From the NCBI GenBank assembly GCA_037039685.1, contig JAWNGF010000003.1:4686571-4750570 (forward strand): 64,000 nt of DNA. The letters run 5' to 3'. The position numbers and the translations under genes are program-made. Below, piece by piece: positions 47,245 through 59,840 of the stretch. Position 1 is the first letter of the stretch. Each line of letters opens with the position of its first letter. The DNA is from Ceratobasidium sp. AG-K (taxonomy: Eukaryota; Basidiomycota; Agaricomycetes; Cantharellales; Ceratobasidiaceae). The notes below the pieces were generated by a model. The model made no database searches. It had not been told where the DNA came from and saw only the letters and a list, made by a program, of their open reading frames with translations.

Positions 47245-48531
47245 CTACGCCTCCGAACCGGCACGACCCAATGACGAACCCCTCAGACTCTGCAATGAAG
47301 CAATAGTCAGCTTCAATACCTTGTCCGAATTTTCGTCCTTTTCCTTCAGCGCTTTTTTCAGCTTCTCGACCTGCTTCCTGAGCTCACGACACGTCTCAGC
47401 CTCGGCCTCGCGCTGCTCGACTACTCTGTCTCGCTCGGCCCGGTACTGCTCGCTCTCTTCCCGCGCCTCGTCGCGTTGGGCCCGGAGCTGGTCACGTTCA
47501 GCCTTGATTCTATCGCGCTTGGATTTCATGCGCTCGAGCTCGGCACGGAGTTCTTCTACCTCCCCTCCAGGGGTACTCGACTTGGCGTTGCGAGAACAAG
47601 ATTTCGCCGCGAGCTCTGCGGCTTCCTGAGCCAGTTCCAGTGCAGAAGCGGGCGGGACGTCATCAGAGGGAATCGATAATCGATTTGGGGTATGCATTTC
47701 GCGTTTAATAGACACAAGGTCTGGCGAGGGCTCTCGGGTGGTATCAGCATTCCTACGGGGGCGAGTTGGAGACGCGTAGGGTGGGAGAGGATCTTGCTCA
47801 GAGTTTGAAGAGCTAGCTTCTTCGAAAGTTGTCCTTTTTCGCTTATTGGGTTCCGTTGAGGAATCGGCTGTTTGGTCGGCAATGTCAGTTCACACGCGGA
47901 CAGCCCGAAAATACTGTTTACCCCCGCTCGACTGATCTCTCCTGGTTCGCTTGAGGTTTGATGGTTTATTCGCGCGATCTGCCTCTTCCCCGGTACTAGT
48001 GGCATTATTATCGCCTAGTACAAGGCTTGTCAAATACACGCTTGGTTGATCCCACAAATAAACTCACCACTAGCAGACGGGTTGCCGTCCGCTTGGGAGG
48101 AAGAAGTAGACGGACCAGGAGCCACGTTTTCCATAGACCTAACTCTGCTCATCACCCCAGCCGGACAAACCGCGATCCCAGTCACCATCGAGCACGACTT
48201 TTTCCAAAAGTCCTGAGTGCTCTTCTTGGCCAGGTATTCTTTCACATTTGCCACAGCGCTCTCATCTTTGAATACGACATAAGTATGGTCGGGCTTTTTG
48301 GAGGTGCGCGAATTGTCCTGGTGGTACACGGTAAGTCTACAAAGGAAATCATATCAGGGTGCTGCACGAAAAGGGGAGGGCCGACGAAATGAATTGGCAT
48401 TACATTGGTCCAAATCTTGAGAAGAATGCTTGAAAGTGGCTTATAGGAGGGAGTGTCACGTCCTTGTTAGGATGTACGTCGACAATCTTATTGGAATAGG
48501 AACCGGTCCGAGTACTGGTACCCTTCCCCAT
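47245..48531 (-). CDS. RRM-like plus coiled-coil protein, paralogue 1
   Basis: The start at 48531 sits in a strong context (CACCATGG) and gives MGKGTSTRTGSYSNKIVDVH. The N-terminal 100 residues have an RRM-like order of elements: KIVDVHP, then a helix SHFQAFFSRFGPI, LTVYHQ, a KPDHTYVVFKDESAVANVKE stretch resembling RNP-1 plus helix 2, and AVCPAGV. A Ser-rich linker with a basic patch (NLKRTRRD, NKRKRTT), a possible nuclear signal, follows. The C-terminal half is a long coiled coil (KRDRIKAERDQLRAQRDEAR, ETCRELRKQVEKLKKALKEK). The stop is at 47245-47247. Three introns. It aligns through its length with 49251-50270. RRM assignment is inference from the pattern, with no close family recalled. 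Confidence 0.72.
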
Positions 48532-49250
48532 GGTGGGCGGGGAGCCTACGATGTTTGTCTCCAACCCCGGAGGTTGTCACATGACCATAATTTGACGCTC
48601 GATGATCATGTGCACCAATTGTAAATGCATGCACATATATTTGCCTAATGCTATCATACCTCGGTCCGCCTGCATTCTAAATTTACAAACCAAAAAACTA
48701 AGACGCTAATATAACTGACACATCGCTTAAAACCCAGTAAACCCCTTCAATTCTCAAGAAAAGGTTATTTGTATGAGGACTCCAACCAGCTTTCGGCAGG
48801 ACTCTACCGTAGTGGACCGTCTAACTTGAAAGCTCAGATCTCGCCATGTAGTGTATGCATTGTTTATGTACAAATAGTGCTATTTGAATAGTCACCTGTT
48901 ACACTATCGATATTTGGTTAACATCTGTGCCACAGCGTATGATCCCCAAGGGATTATCTTAACCCATATCCCCATTTCAGGATAATATACCCGAGATATT
49001 CTGTTTCCGCGATTTCAAGGTTGTGACCAGTAACAACTGAACTTTCAAAAACCCCGATGAGGTAACCAAAATTGCCTTTGAACCAAGCGGACTATAGTAC
49101 GTCAACGTTTCTTAAAACAGCACCTTGAATCATTCAGTCCTTCAGTTTCACTACTGGTGTGGTAGTTCACAGGACTCCGATCTGCAGTTTAAGGTTATAT
49201 GCACATCTAATATCATTTTAGAGTCACACTATCAAAAAAATCAATCCCCC
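48532..49250. other. Spacer between the two RRM-like paralogues
   Basis: This 719-bp AT-rich stretch has no recognised gene. Confidence 0.5.
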
Positions 49251-50270
49251 TCAGCTATACAACAAACGCGGGGACGCCGGACTAAGTCCCAACTGACCCG
49301 GCTCTAACCCCGCCTCCAAAGAAGCGCGTGCAGTCGCCACGATGCTACGTAAACTTTCGTTCTTGACCTCTAATGCCTTTTTCAATTCATCAACCTGCCG
49401 CCTCAGCTGTTGACATGTTACTGCATCCGCTTCACTCTTCTCAACGGCCCTATCCCTCTCCTCCTTATATCCCTCGCACTTGGTTCGAGCGTCATCCCGT
49501 TCTGCCCGGTATCTCTCGCATTCAGACTGTGCTGCGTCTCTTTCACTTTGCGTCCTTTCGTGCTGATTCTGCAGGGATACGATCGCAAAATGAAGCTGGT
49601 CTACTTCTTTATCTGGGATGGACAATTTGTCATTGGAGGCCTCACCCCAATCGGCCATGATCTTGGGGCGCTTATTAGCCTCGGGGAACAAATCATCTAT
49701 TGCGGACAATTGTATAAGTACACACATCACTGAATCTGCTACCAGACTAATAAAGGCATACCTCTTTCGACCTGCGAAGTTCTATTCCTCTTCAGGTTTG
49801 TGAGGGTAGGAGCATTGTGCCCCTCCTTTCCCGCCCTCTGATTCTTCAACAGAGATCCGGATTCACCTGTAACGATCGACCGAATGTGATCTAAAAGCAC
49901 CTTTGGACACAAATTGATGCGAAATCCAATGTTCCACGATAGTTTCCAAAAGTCGTATGCCCCCGGCTGAGCCCATTGCGTGCTGACGTCCGTTGCTGAA
50001 TCTTCGTTTTCAAATACAATGTAAATGTGGTCGGGTTTCTGATTTGTTCCAGGTGTTCTGCGTGTTTCGGTATTATCGAGAAAATACGTTGCAATGCTGG
50101 AAGCCCACATGAGTGTCAAGTGGCGGAGCAAGGGTGCAGGCTTACATTGGACCGAATTGTGAAAAGAAATTCTGTACTTCATCTCTGGCGGAAGCCGGTA
50201 CTTTCTTTCTTTCCTTGGGGGTAATATCAAGTATTTTAGACCTGTACGGGCCTGTTGCACACTGTTTCAT
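49251..50270 (-). CDS. RRM-like plus coiled-coil protein, paralogue 2
   Basis: Tandem paralogue of 47245-48531. The chosen start at 50270 gives MKQCATGPYRSKILDITPKE; the longer open frame upstream lacks similarity to the sister. RRM-like elements are SKILDITP, the helix ARDEVQNFFSQFGP, IATYFLDN, PDHIYIVFENEDSATDV and INLCPKVLL. A linker with NLKRNRTSQVER and NKRPK follows, then a coiled coil (QSECERYRAERDDARTKCEG, CQQLRRQVDELKKALEVKNE). The stop is at 49251-49253. At least two introns. Intron positions after GP and before the linker match the sister gene, so the pair arose by duplication of a complete gene. Confidence 0.72.
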
Positions 50271-51279
50271 GGTGGGAAGGTGAGAGCAATATGTCACGTG
50301 GCTGCGGACATAATGATTGAATTGGCACATCACACGTGGCTTAGTTACATTAACCACACAACGGAAACAAACAGACCATATCAGGAACTGAGAGTGAGAA
50401 TCATATTCAAGTACGTCCAAGTTCGTTGACATTCTTTAACGCTAAGGCTACATGTGAGACAAGTTCAACTTTCGACAATTGCGCTACAAGGATCCTCCAC
50501 CAAACAATGATCCTCGCGATCACTGCATGGAGGATAAGACAATACTTGCATCGCCATCCAGCTAGCTATAATGAAACATATGAAATCCATAAGATCTGGT
50601 TCTGAGGTCATCTGTACGACTGCACCTTCCTACATAGAAATAGTACTCGGCTTAAGCTGCTGGCGCCAACGAGGTTTCGTAACGAGGGAGATATATACAA
50701 GCGCGACGAGGCCACCCCCATCCCTCCCTCAAGGAAGCACCCCCCAAAAAACTCGAGCTGTTTTAAGACCAAATAAGGCTAACCATATGCTAAAAGGGAG
50801 CTTGATGTATGCGGCCTGACCCTCCCGATATTGACGGGCAGGATCCCAAGAACGGTGGATTCAAACTACATTTATGAGCTCCAGTACATGTTGATCGATT
50901 TACATGTAGTTAATCGTTATATATTATTTAATCTACAAGTTTACGCATCCTAGAGAAAAACCCCGACTGGAAGCATACTATATTGGTGTGTGGAGGAGCC
51001 ACGACCCTCGAGGAGAAGCACTGTTGGGTGGGCACACGGCAGTTGATCGAATCGTAAAAACTACTCTGGACTCTCACTCGGCGGGGTATTTTAAACATTC
51101 TGGTAGTCGCTGTAGTCTCGCGTAGCCTAGCCCTTTAGTTGCCAGTTTGAACACGTTTTCTGTCGGGGGTGTTGTTAGCCCATCAAAGGGGTTTGCGCGT
51201 GAATCGAAAAAATGACACGTGACTCTTTCGGCTTAATCAGTCACGTATAAGCCCGAGGATATATGCAGGTTCTACCGAA

Positions 51280-51510
51280 GCGAGCCAAGGAGTTTGGAGT
51301 CCTTGTGCTCGCTGTCAGGGGTTCTACAACCTCGATCTTTGTGATGTGGCCACCCTACGCAATGCAAATGCCAAATAACGTGTTTTACCGCTCAGGAAGT
51401 CCATCAATAAGTCCGCTAAAACGGCCGTAGCCAACGAGCGCTTGGATCAACACATTGTTACATGCCCTTATAAGGCTCAGATACTACCCGCGATGCTCAA
51501 GGCTGTTGAA
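51280..51510 (+). pseudogene. Zinc-finger-like coding relic
   Basis: The plus strand reads GVWSPCARCQGFYNLDLCDV up to ANAK and stop. A few bases later, in another frame, it reads SINKSAKTAVANERLDQHIV then TCPYKAQILPAMLKAVE and stop. The combined C-x2-C and H-x3-C spacing is BED-finger-like, as in transposase or zinc-finger N-termini. The 16-bp gap between the frames is too short for a normal intron. I read it as a decayed fragment. Confidence 0.35.
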
Positions 51511-53166
51511 TAACTAGTTACTCCAATATGTTCTGGCAATTTGAACAATATACGATGAAGGCGTTATTGGAGCGTTCTGAGTGTTTGCTCGTGAAGGCAT
51601 AGAAATGACCGGTTTGTTTGTTCCATTTGGTGGCAAGCTGTATGGCTCTAGATAGAACTACAGTCATTTTTTGATGGCATCATTTAAAGGTGGCAAGGTA
51701 AAGGTAGGCAGGAGGGCTTGCAAGGGTCATAAATGCGCTGCCGCGAGATGTGTCCCAAACCGAGCTGAGGGCAAGATGGCCAAACGGCTCCTTTGCGGCG
51801 GGAAGCGGATCCGCTCACTGGGTGAAGTCGTTGAGGTGGCGTGAGCGTCTCATTAGGGCAGTTTACAAATGTCCGTTGCACCCGAGCCGGCGGGCGGGTC
51901 AAATTTAATGCGTGTCCCCAATTCGTCTTTACTCTTATCAGGCCGTCAAAGAATATGATCGTTTACGACATTACGATAGGCGATGGCTTGATGTATGCCA
52001 GATACCGACCCGTTTGAGGCCGAGCGTATACACGTGTAGGGAGCTCGCGACTCTCAACATTCAGGCTCGGGTACAATAAAACCTTGTGCGAAGATTCCAT
52101 CAGGACTGCGCTTGTAGCTCAACGTGGATACCGCTCTGAACGAGAGATGCGAGTCTCGAATTTGTTGAGCGATACACATACGTCGATACAATTGTTTAAA
52201 GGCGACAACCCACATAAAGAATCATTAGTGCTTCTATATTCGGTCATTGAGCCCCGCCCAACGTCCGTTCGTTGGAACTTGTTGGCTGGAAGCTATTGAC
52301 AGGGTCACCGATTGGACCAGATGTGATCGAGGACAAGAGGCTCGCAACGGTGAGATTTAGCAATCGAATGATAGGAATGGTTGTCCTGTGAATAATTCCT
52401 CTCTAATCACCGGAGTATCCTGCTTCTTCATCAATTCAGTGCACCAGAGTATCACGCTTCTTAAACGGATGTGCGTCGTGTGCAAGAACCGGGCCAATTA
52501 TGCAAACTACACCTTGCAAGCTCAGGCAATGTTGAAATACTGCTGTCGGCGTCTCGAGTCGTAAACAGGAAGTGGCATTACATACGCGCACGCCCTAGTC
52601 GCCAATCCATACGCCGACTAGTCCCCGAAGCAGCTTGGCTAGCCACGGCAACTCGGCGTCGGGAGGTCAGCGCCAAATGGGGTATTGCTTACGCAAAGGC
52701 ACGACAATTGCCAACCCCCGCGCCCACAGACACCAGCTAATTTTGTTTTGAGAATCAGGTACCGCGTTCTGTAACTTGTCGAGGACGGACTGGAGAAGAA
52801 CTCGGCTTCGTGGAAGTTGGGGCGGTTTGCCCGGAATTCGGGGCGGATGCCGAGAGCCACGTGCCGGAGAAACCACGGGGATTCTAGCCTGGCAGCGCTT
52901 GTGCTCACGACCACATACGACGAATACTCGGGGTGCGACGACGGCGGGGGGCACTTGCAGGATGCGGAGTAATGAACGAGCAATGCGGCAATATCGAGTC
53001 TGGAAGAAGTGCGGAAGAGCGATAATGGTCGGTATACGCTGTGGGGGGGAGGAACCGGCGGAGGACCATCGGGGGAAAGGCTCGGGGTATCATCGGGCGC
53101 GTTTTAAATCTCTGGGATATTGTATCTTTCTGCACTTGCACTTGCCACGCTCAACAGGCCAGGATG

Positions 53167-53174
53167 TATAAATA
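53167..53174 (+). promoter_or_regulatory. TATA box of the GH1 gene
   Basis: TATAAATA lies 83 bp upstream of the ATG at 53250, within the distance expected for a short 5' UTR. Confidence 0.55.
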
Positions 53175-53249
53175 CGCGACCTTGCTAGCCGTACTCCTCA
53201 GGCTGCACCTCCAGACTTGCCAATCGCCACCCGGATTCTACCTGCCGCC

Positions 53250-55156
<1,907 letters not shown>

Positions 55157-55670
55157 GGGTCTTTTTGTGCTTGTGCTCGGGTTTCGCAATTCTCCACTTC
55201 TTCTCTTCTTTTGTTTCTTTTCTTGTATCATGTATACCACTACTATGCCGGAGCTTTGGGCTTGTTGTAGCCACGTACGAACTACTCATGAATTCATAGT
55301 CCATGTTTTTCTTCTCAACAAAGGTGTGAGGTTGCCCGGGTTCCGGTGCGTACTTGTATAGCCGCACGGCCTATCGGGGACACGGCGGAGGATTCGAAAT
55401 CGATCGGGGACATGTCGACACGGCAAAACATCACGCGGTGGGCTGGACTTCCGGGATATCTCCTCCCAGTGTTGATACTTCCCCTTGACGTCGTTGCACC
55501 TGACGAAAATGGAAAGTCCCAAAGACAAGGTGTGATTCGTTGAGTTGAAACGTGGTTGGTTCTTCCTGCGGTTCTAAGTTTTAGACGACAAACTGTGTAT
55601 ATATGCGCGTAATAGAACCACAAAATCAAGATCGAAATCGTGTATAAACCCCAAATAGATGTCTCAAAGC
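55157..55670. other. Convergent intergenic region
   Basis: This 514-bp stretch holds the 3' ends of the GH1 gene (+) and the DUF2461 gene (-). No gene was recognised. Confidence 0.5.
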
Positions 55671-58155
55671 TTATTCCTCGTTATCTGAAGAACTACTCGA
55701 ACTCGAAGCCTCGCTCATCTCGTCAAGCGGCAGAGTCATGTAGTCGTTCAAGCTAACCGGAAACGCCGATCAGTTACACACGCATCACGGCAAGTGGAGC
55801 ACGCGTACCAGCGCACAAATGGTCTCATCTGGACCAAGACCGGCTTCAATGTCTTTTCCAAAAAGTCCTTGTGCAACACCTGGGCGTCGGTGAATCTTTG
55901 CAAGGAGCGTCAGGCTTGGGTGTTTCAATATTGTTATCAGCCTACTTGCCTATACGCAACGGCGAAACTCCGACACTTGAGAAGATCAATATCCCTGAAG
56001 TATAAATGAAAACCACGGGCGTCAGCGGATCACGTTCGCGGGGCTGTGGATTGCCACGTTTGCCGGAGGATTGAGTGCTCACGGATGATCTTTCTTTACA
56101 CCCGCAGGCGCGACCTTGAGCTCGTCTTCTCTTCCAAAGATGCTCTGTCTGAAGGGCTCCTTGTTTTTACCCTTGGTGACGACAGGTTTGGGTTCACCAA
56201 AGAGCTTTACAAACGAAGGCTCGGCGATGATTTGTCGGAGACGACGGGCATGGTTGCGCTTGATCACGTTCCTGGCGACTCAATTAGGTTACGCTGTGGC
56301 GAGGTGCAGTGGAGCCCACCTGATGCTCTGGAGCTCATCTTTGCCCGGGCACCATGTTCCCGCAGCGACCATGCTCTCGCCACCTGGCTTGACTGCGGAG
56401 ATAATTAGTCAATAGTCCGGGCGTTTGTTATCCAGGGACTTACTTGAACTAATTGAATCCAAGCTTAGTCGTGCTAATAATGGATACAATCAAGGAAACA
56501 ACTCACATGTGATCTACATGATGGAACACGTTAGCATCACATGAGCAACACCGAAATTAGAATAGCAACTAACATCCTGCAAATATGCCTTTACGTCCGG
56601 AGCGGGAAGTGCTGGCTGAAAAGTTGCGCTTGTAGGGCGTCTTGTCGTTACTGAACCGAACCTGTGTTCTTCGAATTAGCAGGTCGTAGAACTGACTGCG
56701 GAAGAAGCCTACGTCTCGGTATATCCTGTGAATCACGTCTTTCGGAGGCAGAGGTGGAACCTCGTCGTCCACTTCAACTAACTCCGTCACCCAAGCGTCC
56801 ACAAACGCAACCCATTCTTTCTCTGCGAGTCGAAAAACCGGGTCTAATTTCACAGATGAGTAAAAAGGTATCTGAGAATAGGAATTGAACCTACCATGCA
56901 ATTTAAACCATTCACGGTCGTTTTTTGCGGGATCCTGAAGATTTAACAAGAAATCAAAGGTGTTCTGGGAGATTTGACCGGGGGGGACTGTTTCAATGGC
57001 AATAGTGTTAATTAACCGCCAAGGGCAAGTGGCCATGAACTGACCATGTCCGGTCTGCGGAGCCTTAACAATCTTGCCGACGGTAATCGTCCCAGATTGA
57101 TCAGACTCGTACTCTTCCTCCGAAGTAGCTTCCTTCTTGGCCCGCTTCCCGGTGCTCTTCCTACCCGATTGGGCAACACTCTTCCTCCCTTTTGCCTTTT
57201 CGGAATTGCCGCCACGCTTCTTCACGGGACTTGCACTCGCGCGCTCAGCAATCTTGTGTGGTCCAAAGTCAGACTCGTCGTCCAGAGCCTCGCTATCAAC
57301 TTCCATAGTCTCCAATGCGGCCTCCTCTTGCTCTTCCGAATCGTCCAGCTTCTCCTTGTCTATCTCGCGTTTGGGGTCGTAATTATCCAAGTCATGGTCG
57401 TCTGTTTCGGACGGGGTGGCTGAATCCGAGTCATGACTAAGCTCGCGGATGGAAGAGTCGTATTCGTCTTGGGCTTTGCGCTTCTTGCGAGCACTAGTGG
57501 TTACGGACTTTTTCTCGCTAGCGGGGGCAGACTTGCGAGGGGACCGGCGCGGAGCGGTAGCCTTGGCCTTTCCTTTCGCCCTAGGCTTCACGGGAGAAAC
57601 TGGCGCAGTTGCCAATTCGTCTTCAGACTCGGATGTTGGATCCTCCCCGGCCACAACAGCTGCCACCACGGACTTTCGAGGTTTTTTAGTCGCAGAAGTT
57701 GAATTCTGGCCTGCCTTCTTGAGAGCAGACTGCTTCGTGCGAGGTTTTCGTGCAGATGTTTTCGCGGGGGTAGTGACCGCCACTTGTTCTTCATCGTCCG
57801 AGCCAGATTCCGACGGTTCTTTTGCAACGGCTGCCACAGATTTCCGAGGTCGTTTGGGAGGTGGTTTTACGGACGTGGGCTTCTCTATGGATTTCTTCGC
57901 GCGAGGTTTCTTCCTGGGTGTCGCTTTCGAGGTGGCCTCTGCCTCGTCGTCATGGTTGGTGGCCAAACTTGTTCTTTTCCTCTTGCTCGCGGTAGATGCC
58001 GGCTTTGGTTCTTCAGTTTCGAGACCGACAATGGACTTGAACTTGGAAGTAAGCTTTGAGGTGAGGGATTGAGCGGGAGCCTCGTGCTCCGACTCGGCGT
58101 CGCTAGACGACTGAGCCTTGGGGGCTACGGCTTTCTTGGCACGTCGTGGTGGCAT
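55671..58155 (-). CDS. DUF2461 protein with long basic N-terminal region
   Basis: The start at 58155 gives MPPRRAKKAVAPKAQSSSDA. The first 330 residues or so are Lys/Arg/Ser/Pro-rich with repeated AT-hook-like or nuclear-signal patches (PPKRPRKSV, KPRKSVVAA, APRRSPRKSA) and acidic stretches. This suggests a nuclear, chromatin-associated protein. The C-terminal part is a DUF2461 domain: ISQNTFDFLLNLQDPAKNDR plus EWFKLHGRF, then VIHRIYRDV, RFSNDKTPYKRNF, a mini-exon completing GIFAGYH, VKPGGESMVAAGTWCPGKDE, LQSIR and HARRLRQIIAEPSFVKLFGE. The last exons give DIDLLKCRSFAVAYR, then FTDAQVLHKDFLEKTLKPVL and LDEMSEASSSSSSSDNEE, with TAA at 55671-55673. One intron appears to be GC-AG. The domain's biochemical role is unknown. 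Confidence 0.83.
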
Positions 58156-58278
58156 TGTTTTTAATTATTCTAGCACAACTAAATTAGATAATATGTTGCC
58201 CCGAACGCACAAGCTACTCACCACTCTGAAAAGGTTGTGGAGGTGGAAAGAACCACAGTGATCGGTGCGGCGCGATCC

Positions 58279-58515
58279 TCACAACGCGACCGTCATGACA
58301 TCAGCAGACCCTGGATATCCACAAAGCGCGTTAGCGCCGATAGGCGAATACGAGCTTAAACTTGCGACTTGCTCCCAACTATGACGAACACTTGCCAATA
58401 CACAACTTGCTATAACGCCACACACTTCTCTCAATATTACGCTACATTCAGTCTGCGCATACCTCCACTTTACCTCCTTTCCCAGCTCCGCGAAGTGGCG
58501 AGCAAGGCGTTCCAC
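58279..58515 (-). CDS. Possible small gene, unknown
   Basis: A 78-codon frame starts MERLARHFAELGKEVKWR and remains open to TGA at 58279. A spliced version with a GTATGC donor after KW is equally possible. The first 18 residues look helical and protein-like, but I recognise no family. Promoter-like sequence of the DUF2461 gene is nearby. Treat as a weak candidate. Confidence 0.25.
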   Translation of the reverse strand: MERLARHFAELGKEVKWRYAQTECSVILREVCGVIASCVLASVRHSWEQVASLSSYSPIGANALCGYPGSADVMTVAL

Positions 58516-59260
58516 TTTTAATTTAAACCACGCATCATTGTTAAAGGATACAAATTAGTGACGTCCCGAGCGAGTCCTGAGCGTCGGACCATTATTTGTT
58601 TCGACACCTTTACATGCGCCGGCCGTCGTAGAAATTAATATATTAATATTCGGAGCCTTTTGACCAAATCGCTCCCACCCATAAATTCACATGAGTTCTA
58701 GACCCCGGATATCTCCTCCGGGAGCACCAGAGAAATTAAACAAGCACCTCCAAGACTACCAGGTATGTGTAAGTGTTTGATTACAGCAAGGCAGCCAACA
58801 AACACCCGGCCGGGCCCACGGCCGCCTGGTATTCCCGGGTCCTACTCAGCGCTTGAGAAGCCGCACCGGCACAACAGACCTTAGGAAGGGTTCGAGAGGC
58901 GAGGGAGGACACCTGGACGCGGTGTGAATAAATTAACGCGTGTAATCTGATGCAATAAGGATGATTGATGAGTGGACGAAGGCATTAGCACTGTCCAAAT
59001 TTGGTAATTCTAGCCAGGCATTTGGCAATTAGTGTGTCCAAACAAAAGGTCTTTATTAACCTCACGTGATCTCGTTGATACCGGATGGTTGTTTGACACG
59101 GTCGATCACTTGTTATTCACGGCTTATTGTTCGGATTGTTTCGCTATAGAGGTCTACCCATCATCGACGATTGCTGTGTGCGTACAATGGAGGGAATGAA
59201 CAATACGCCCTTGCCCGATTCTTCTTCCTCATCAAGCAGCTGCGTGTTATCGAAACCTAG

Positions 59261-59268
59261 TATAAAGG
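59261..59268 (+). promoter_or_regulatory. TATA box of the pheromone-like gene
   Basis: TATAAAGG lies 128 bp upstream of the ATG at 59389. A pyrimidine- and CA-rich leader (CACACACTACCCACCTACTA) runs to the start codon, as in highly expressed fungal genes. Confidence 0.55.
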
Positions 59269-59388
59269 CCTAGGTGCTCTGGCCTTGTCCTACACCACAG
59301 AGCACCCTGTTCTCTAGCCTACTGCCCAATTGCGAGCATAACGCTTCTTGCGCCTTACTCCACACACTACCCACCTACTACACTCGAA

Positions 59389-59499
59389 ATGGATTCTACC
59401 GTTACATACACCGCCGAGCCTGTCTATATCGACGAGCCTACCGATATCATCGGGGGAAGGAAAATCCGTCATGGCGATGGCAACTGCGTTATCGCATAA
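59389..59499 (+). CDS. Putative CaaX lipopeptide mating pheromone precursor
   Basis: This is an intronless 36-residue frame, starting MDSTVTYTAEPVYIDEPTD and ending GDGNCVIA, with TAA at 59497-59499. Basidiomycete mating pheromone precursors are tiny proteins of this form. A variable acidic N-terminus is removed, and the C-terminal CaaX box (here CVIA) is farnesylated, trimmed and carboxymethylated. The charged GGRKIRHGDG stretch could contain the internal processing site; the mature peptide would be about 11-13 residues. A TATA box at 59261 and a CA-rich leader support expression. No STE3-type receptor gene is visible in the window, so it may be a stand-alone or non-mating-type pheromone-like gene. 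The other reading is a chance CaaX microprotein. Confidence 0.72.
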   Translation: MDSTVTYTAEPVYIDEPTDIIGGRKIRHGDGNCVIA

Positions 59500-59840
59500 G
59501 CCAATAAACACTCAACCCACCACGCCGCTAGGCACCCACTCGACTCGCATCTTTGATGCCAGTCTCTTACCCACCACCCATATTCCTCTCTACCCGCATG
59601 CCTCAAACCCCTCCCTTCATACCTCTCAAGTCCTCTACGCACGATTTTTCTAGGGATTTTCTTTCGGATCATGACTATCATTATTTCCATATGTTTCGTG
59701 ACTGTATTACATTCGTCTGTTTTTGTACCACCGAGTCTTACTGTACTACTACTCTTCGCTTCGGAATGATTAAAATGATGCCATTCATGAACAATACTTG
59801 GGGAAGTTGAAAGTTTAAGACGCAAACGATGCATGTCAAC
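59500..59840. other. 3' flank of the pheromone-like gene
   Basis: This 341-bp stretch between convergent genes is probably both 3' UTRs. No gene was recognised. Confidence 0.5.

Larger units (their letters stand above)
50271..53249. other. 3-kb gene-poor region
   Basis: No intact gene was recognised between the RRM-like paralogue and the GH1 gene. It contains one zinc-finger-like relic (51280-51510, listed separately) and a TATA box for the GH1 gene at its right end. Frames at 50571-50819, 51684-51902, 52471-52740 and 52639-52983 show no family features. A GC-rich patch occurs around 52790-53060. Confidence 0.5.
58156..59388. other. Intergenic region upstream of the pheromone-like gene
   Basis: This 1.23-kb stretch includes the probable 5' UTR of the DUF2461 gene with a GTGAGT donor near 58215. 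It also holds two weak small-gene candidates, one at 58279-58515 (-) and one starting at 58691 (+). The TATA box of the pheromone-like gene is at 59261. Nothing else was recognised. Confidence 0.5.

Noticed and set aside
52639..52983. 114-codon minus-strand frame upstream of the GH1 gene
   Set aside because: A GC-rich promoter region keeps several frames open by chance and no domain was seen.
57449..58072. 207-codon plus-strand frame
   Set aside because: It is the antisense of the KR-rich DUF2461 N-terminus.
58691..58927. Small two-exon gene starting MSSRPRISPPGAPEKL
   Set aside because: It requires a 24-bp intron, which is too short for a normal fungal intron, and no family was recognised.
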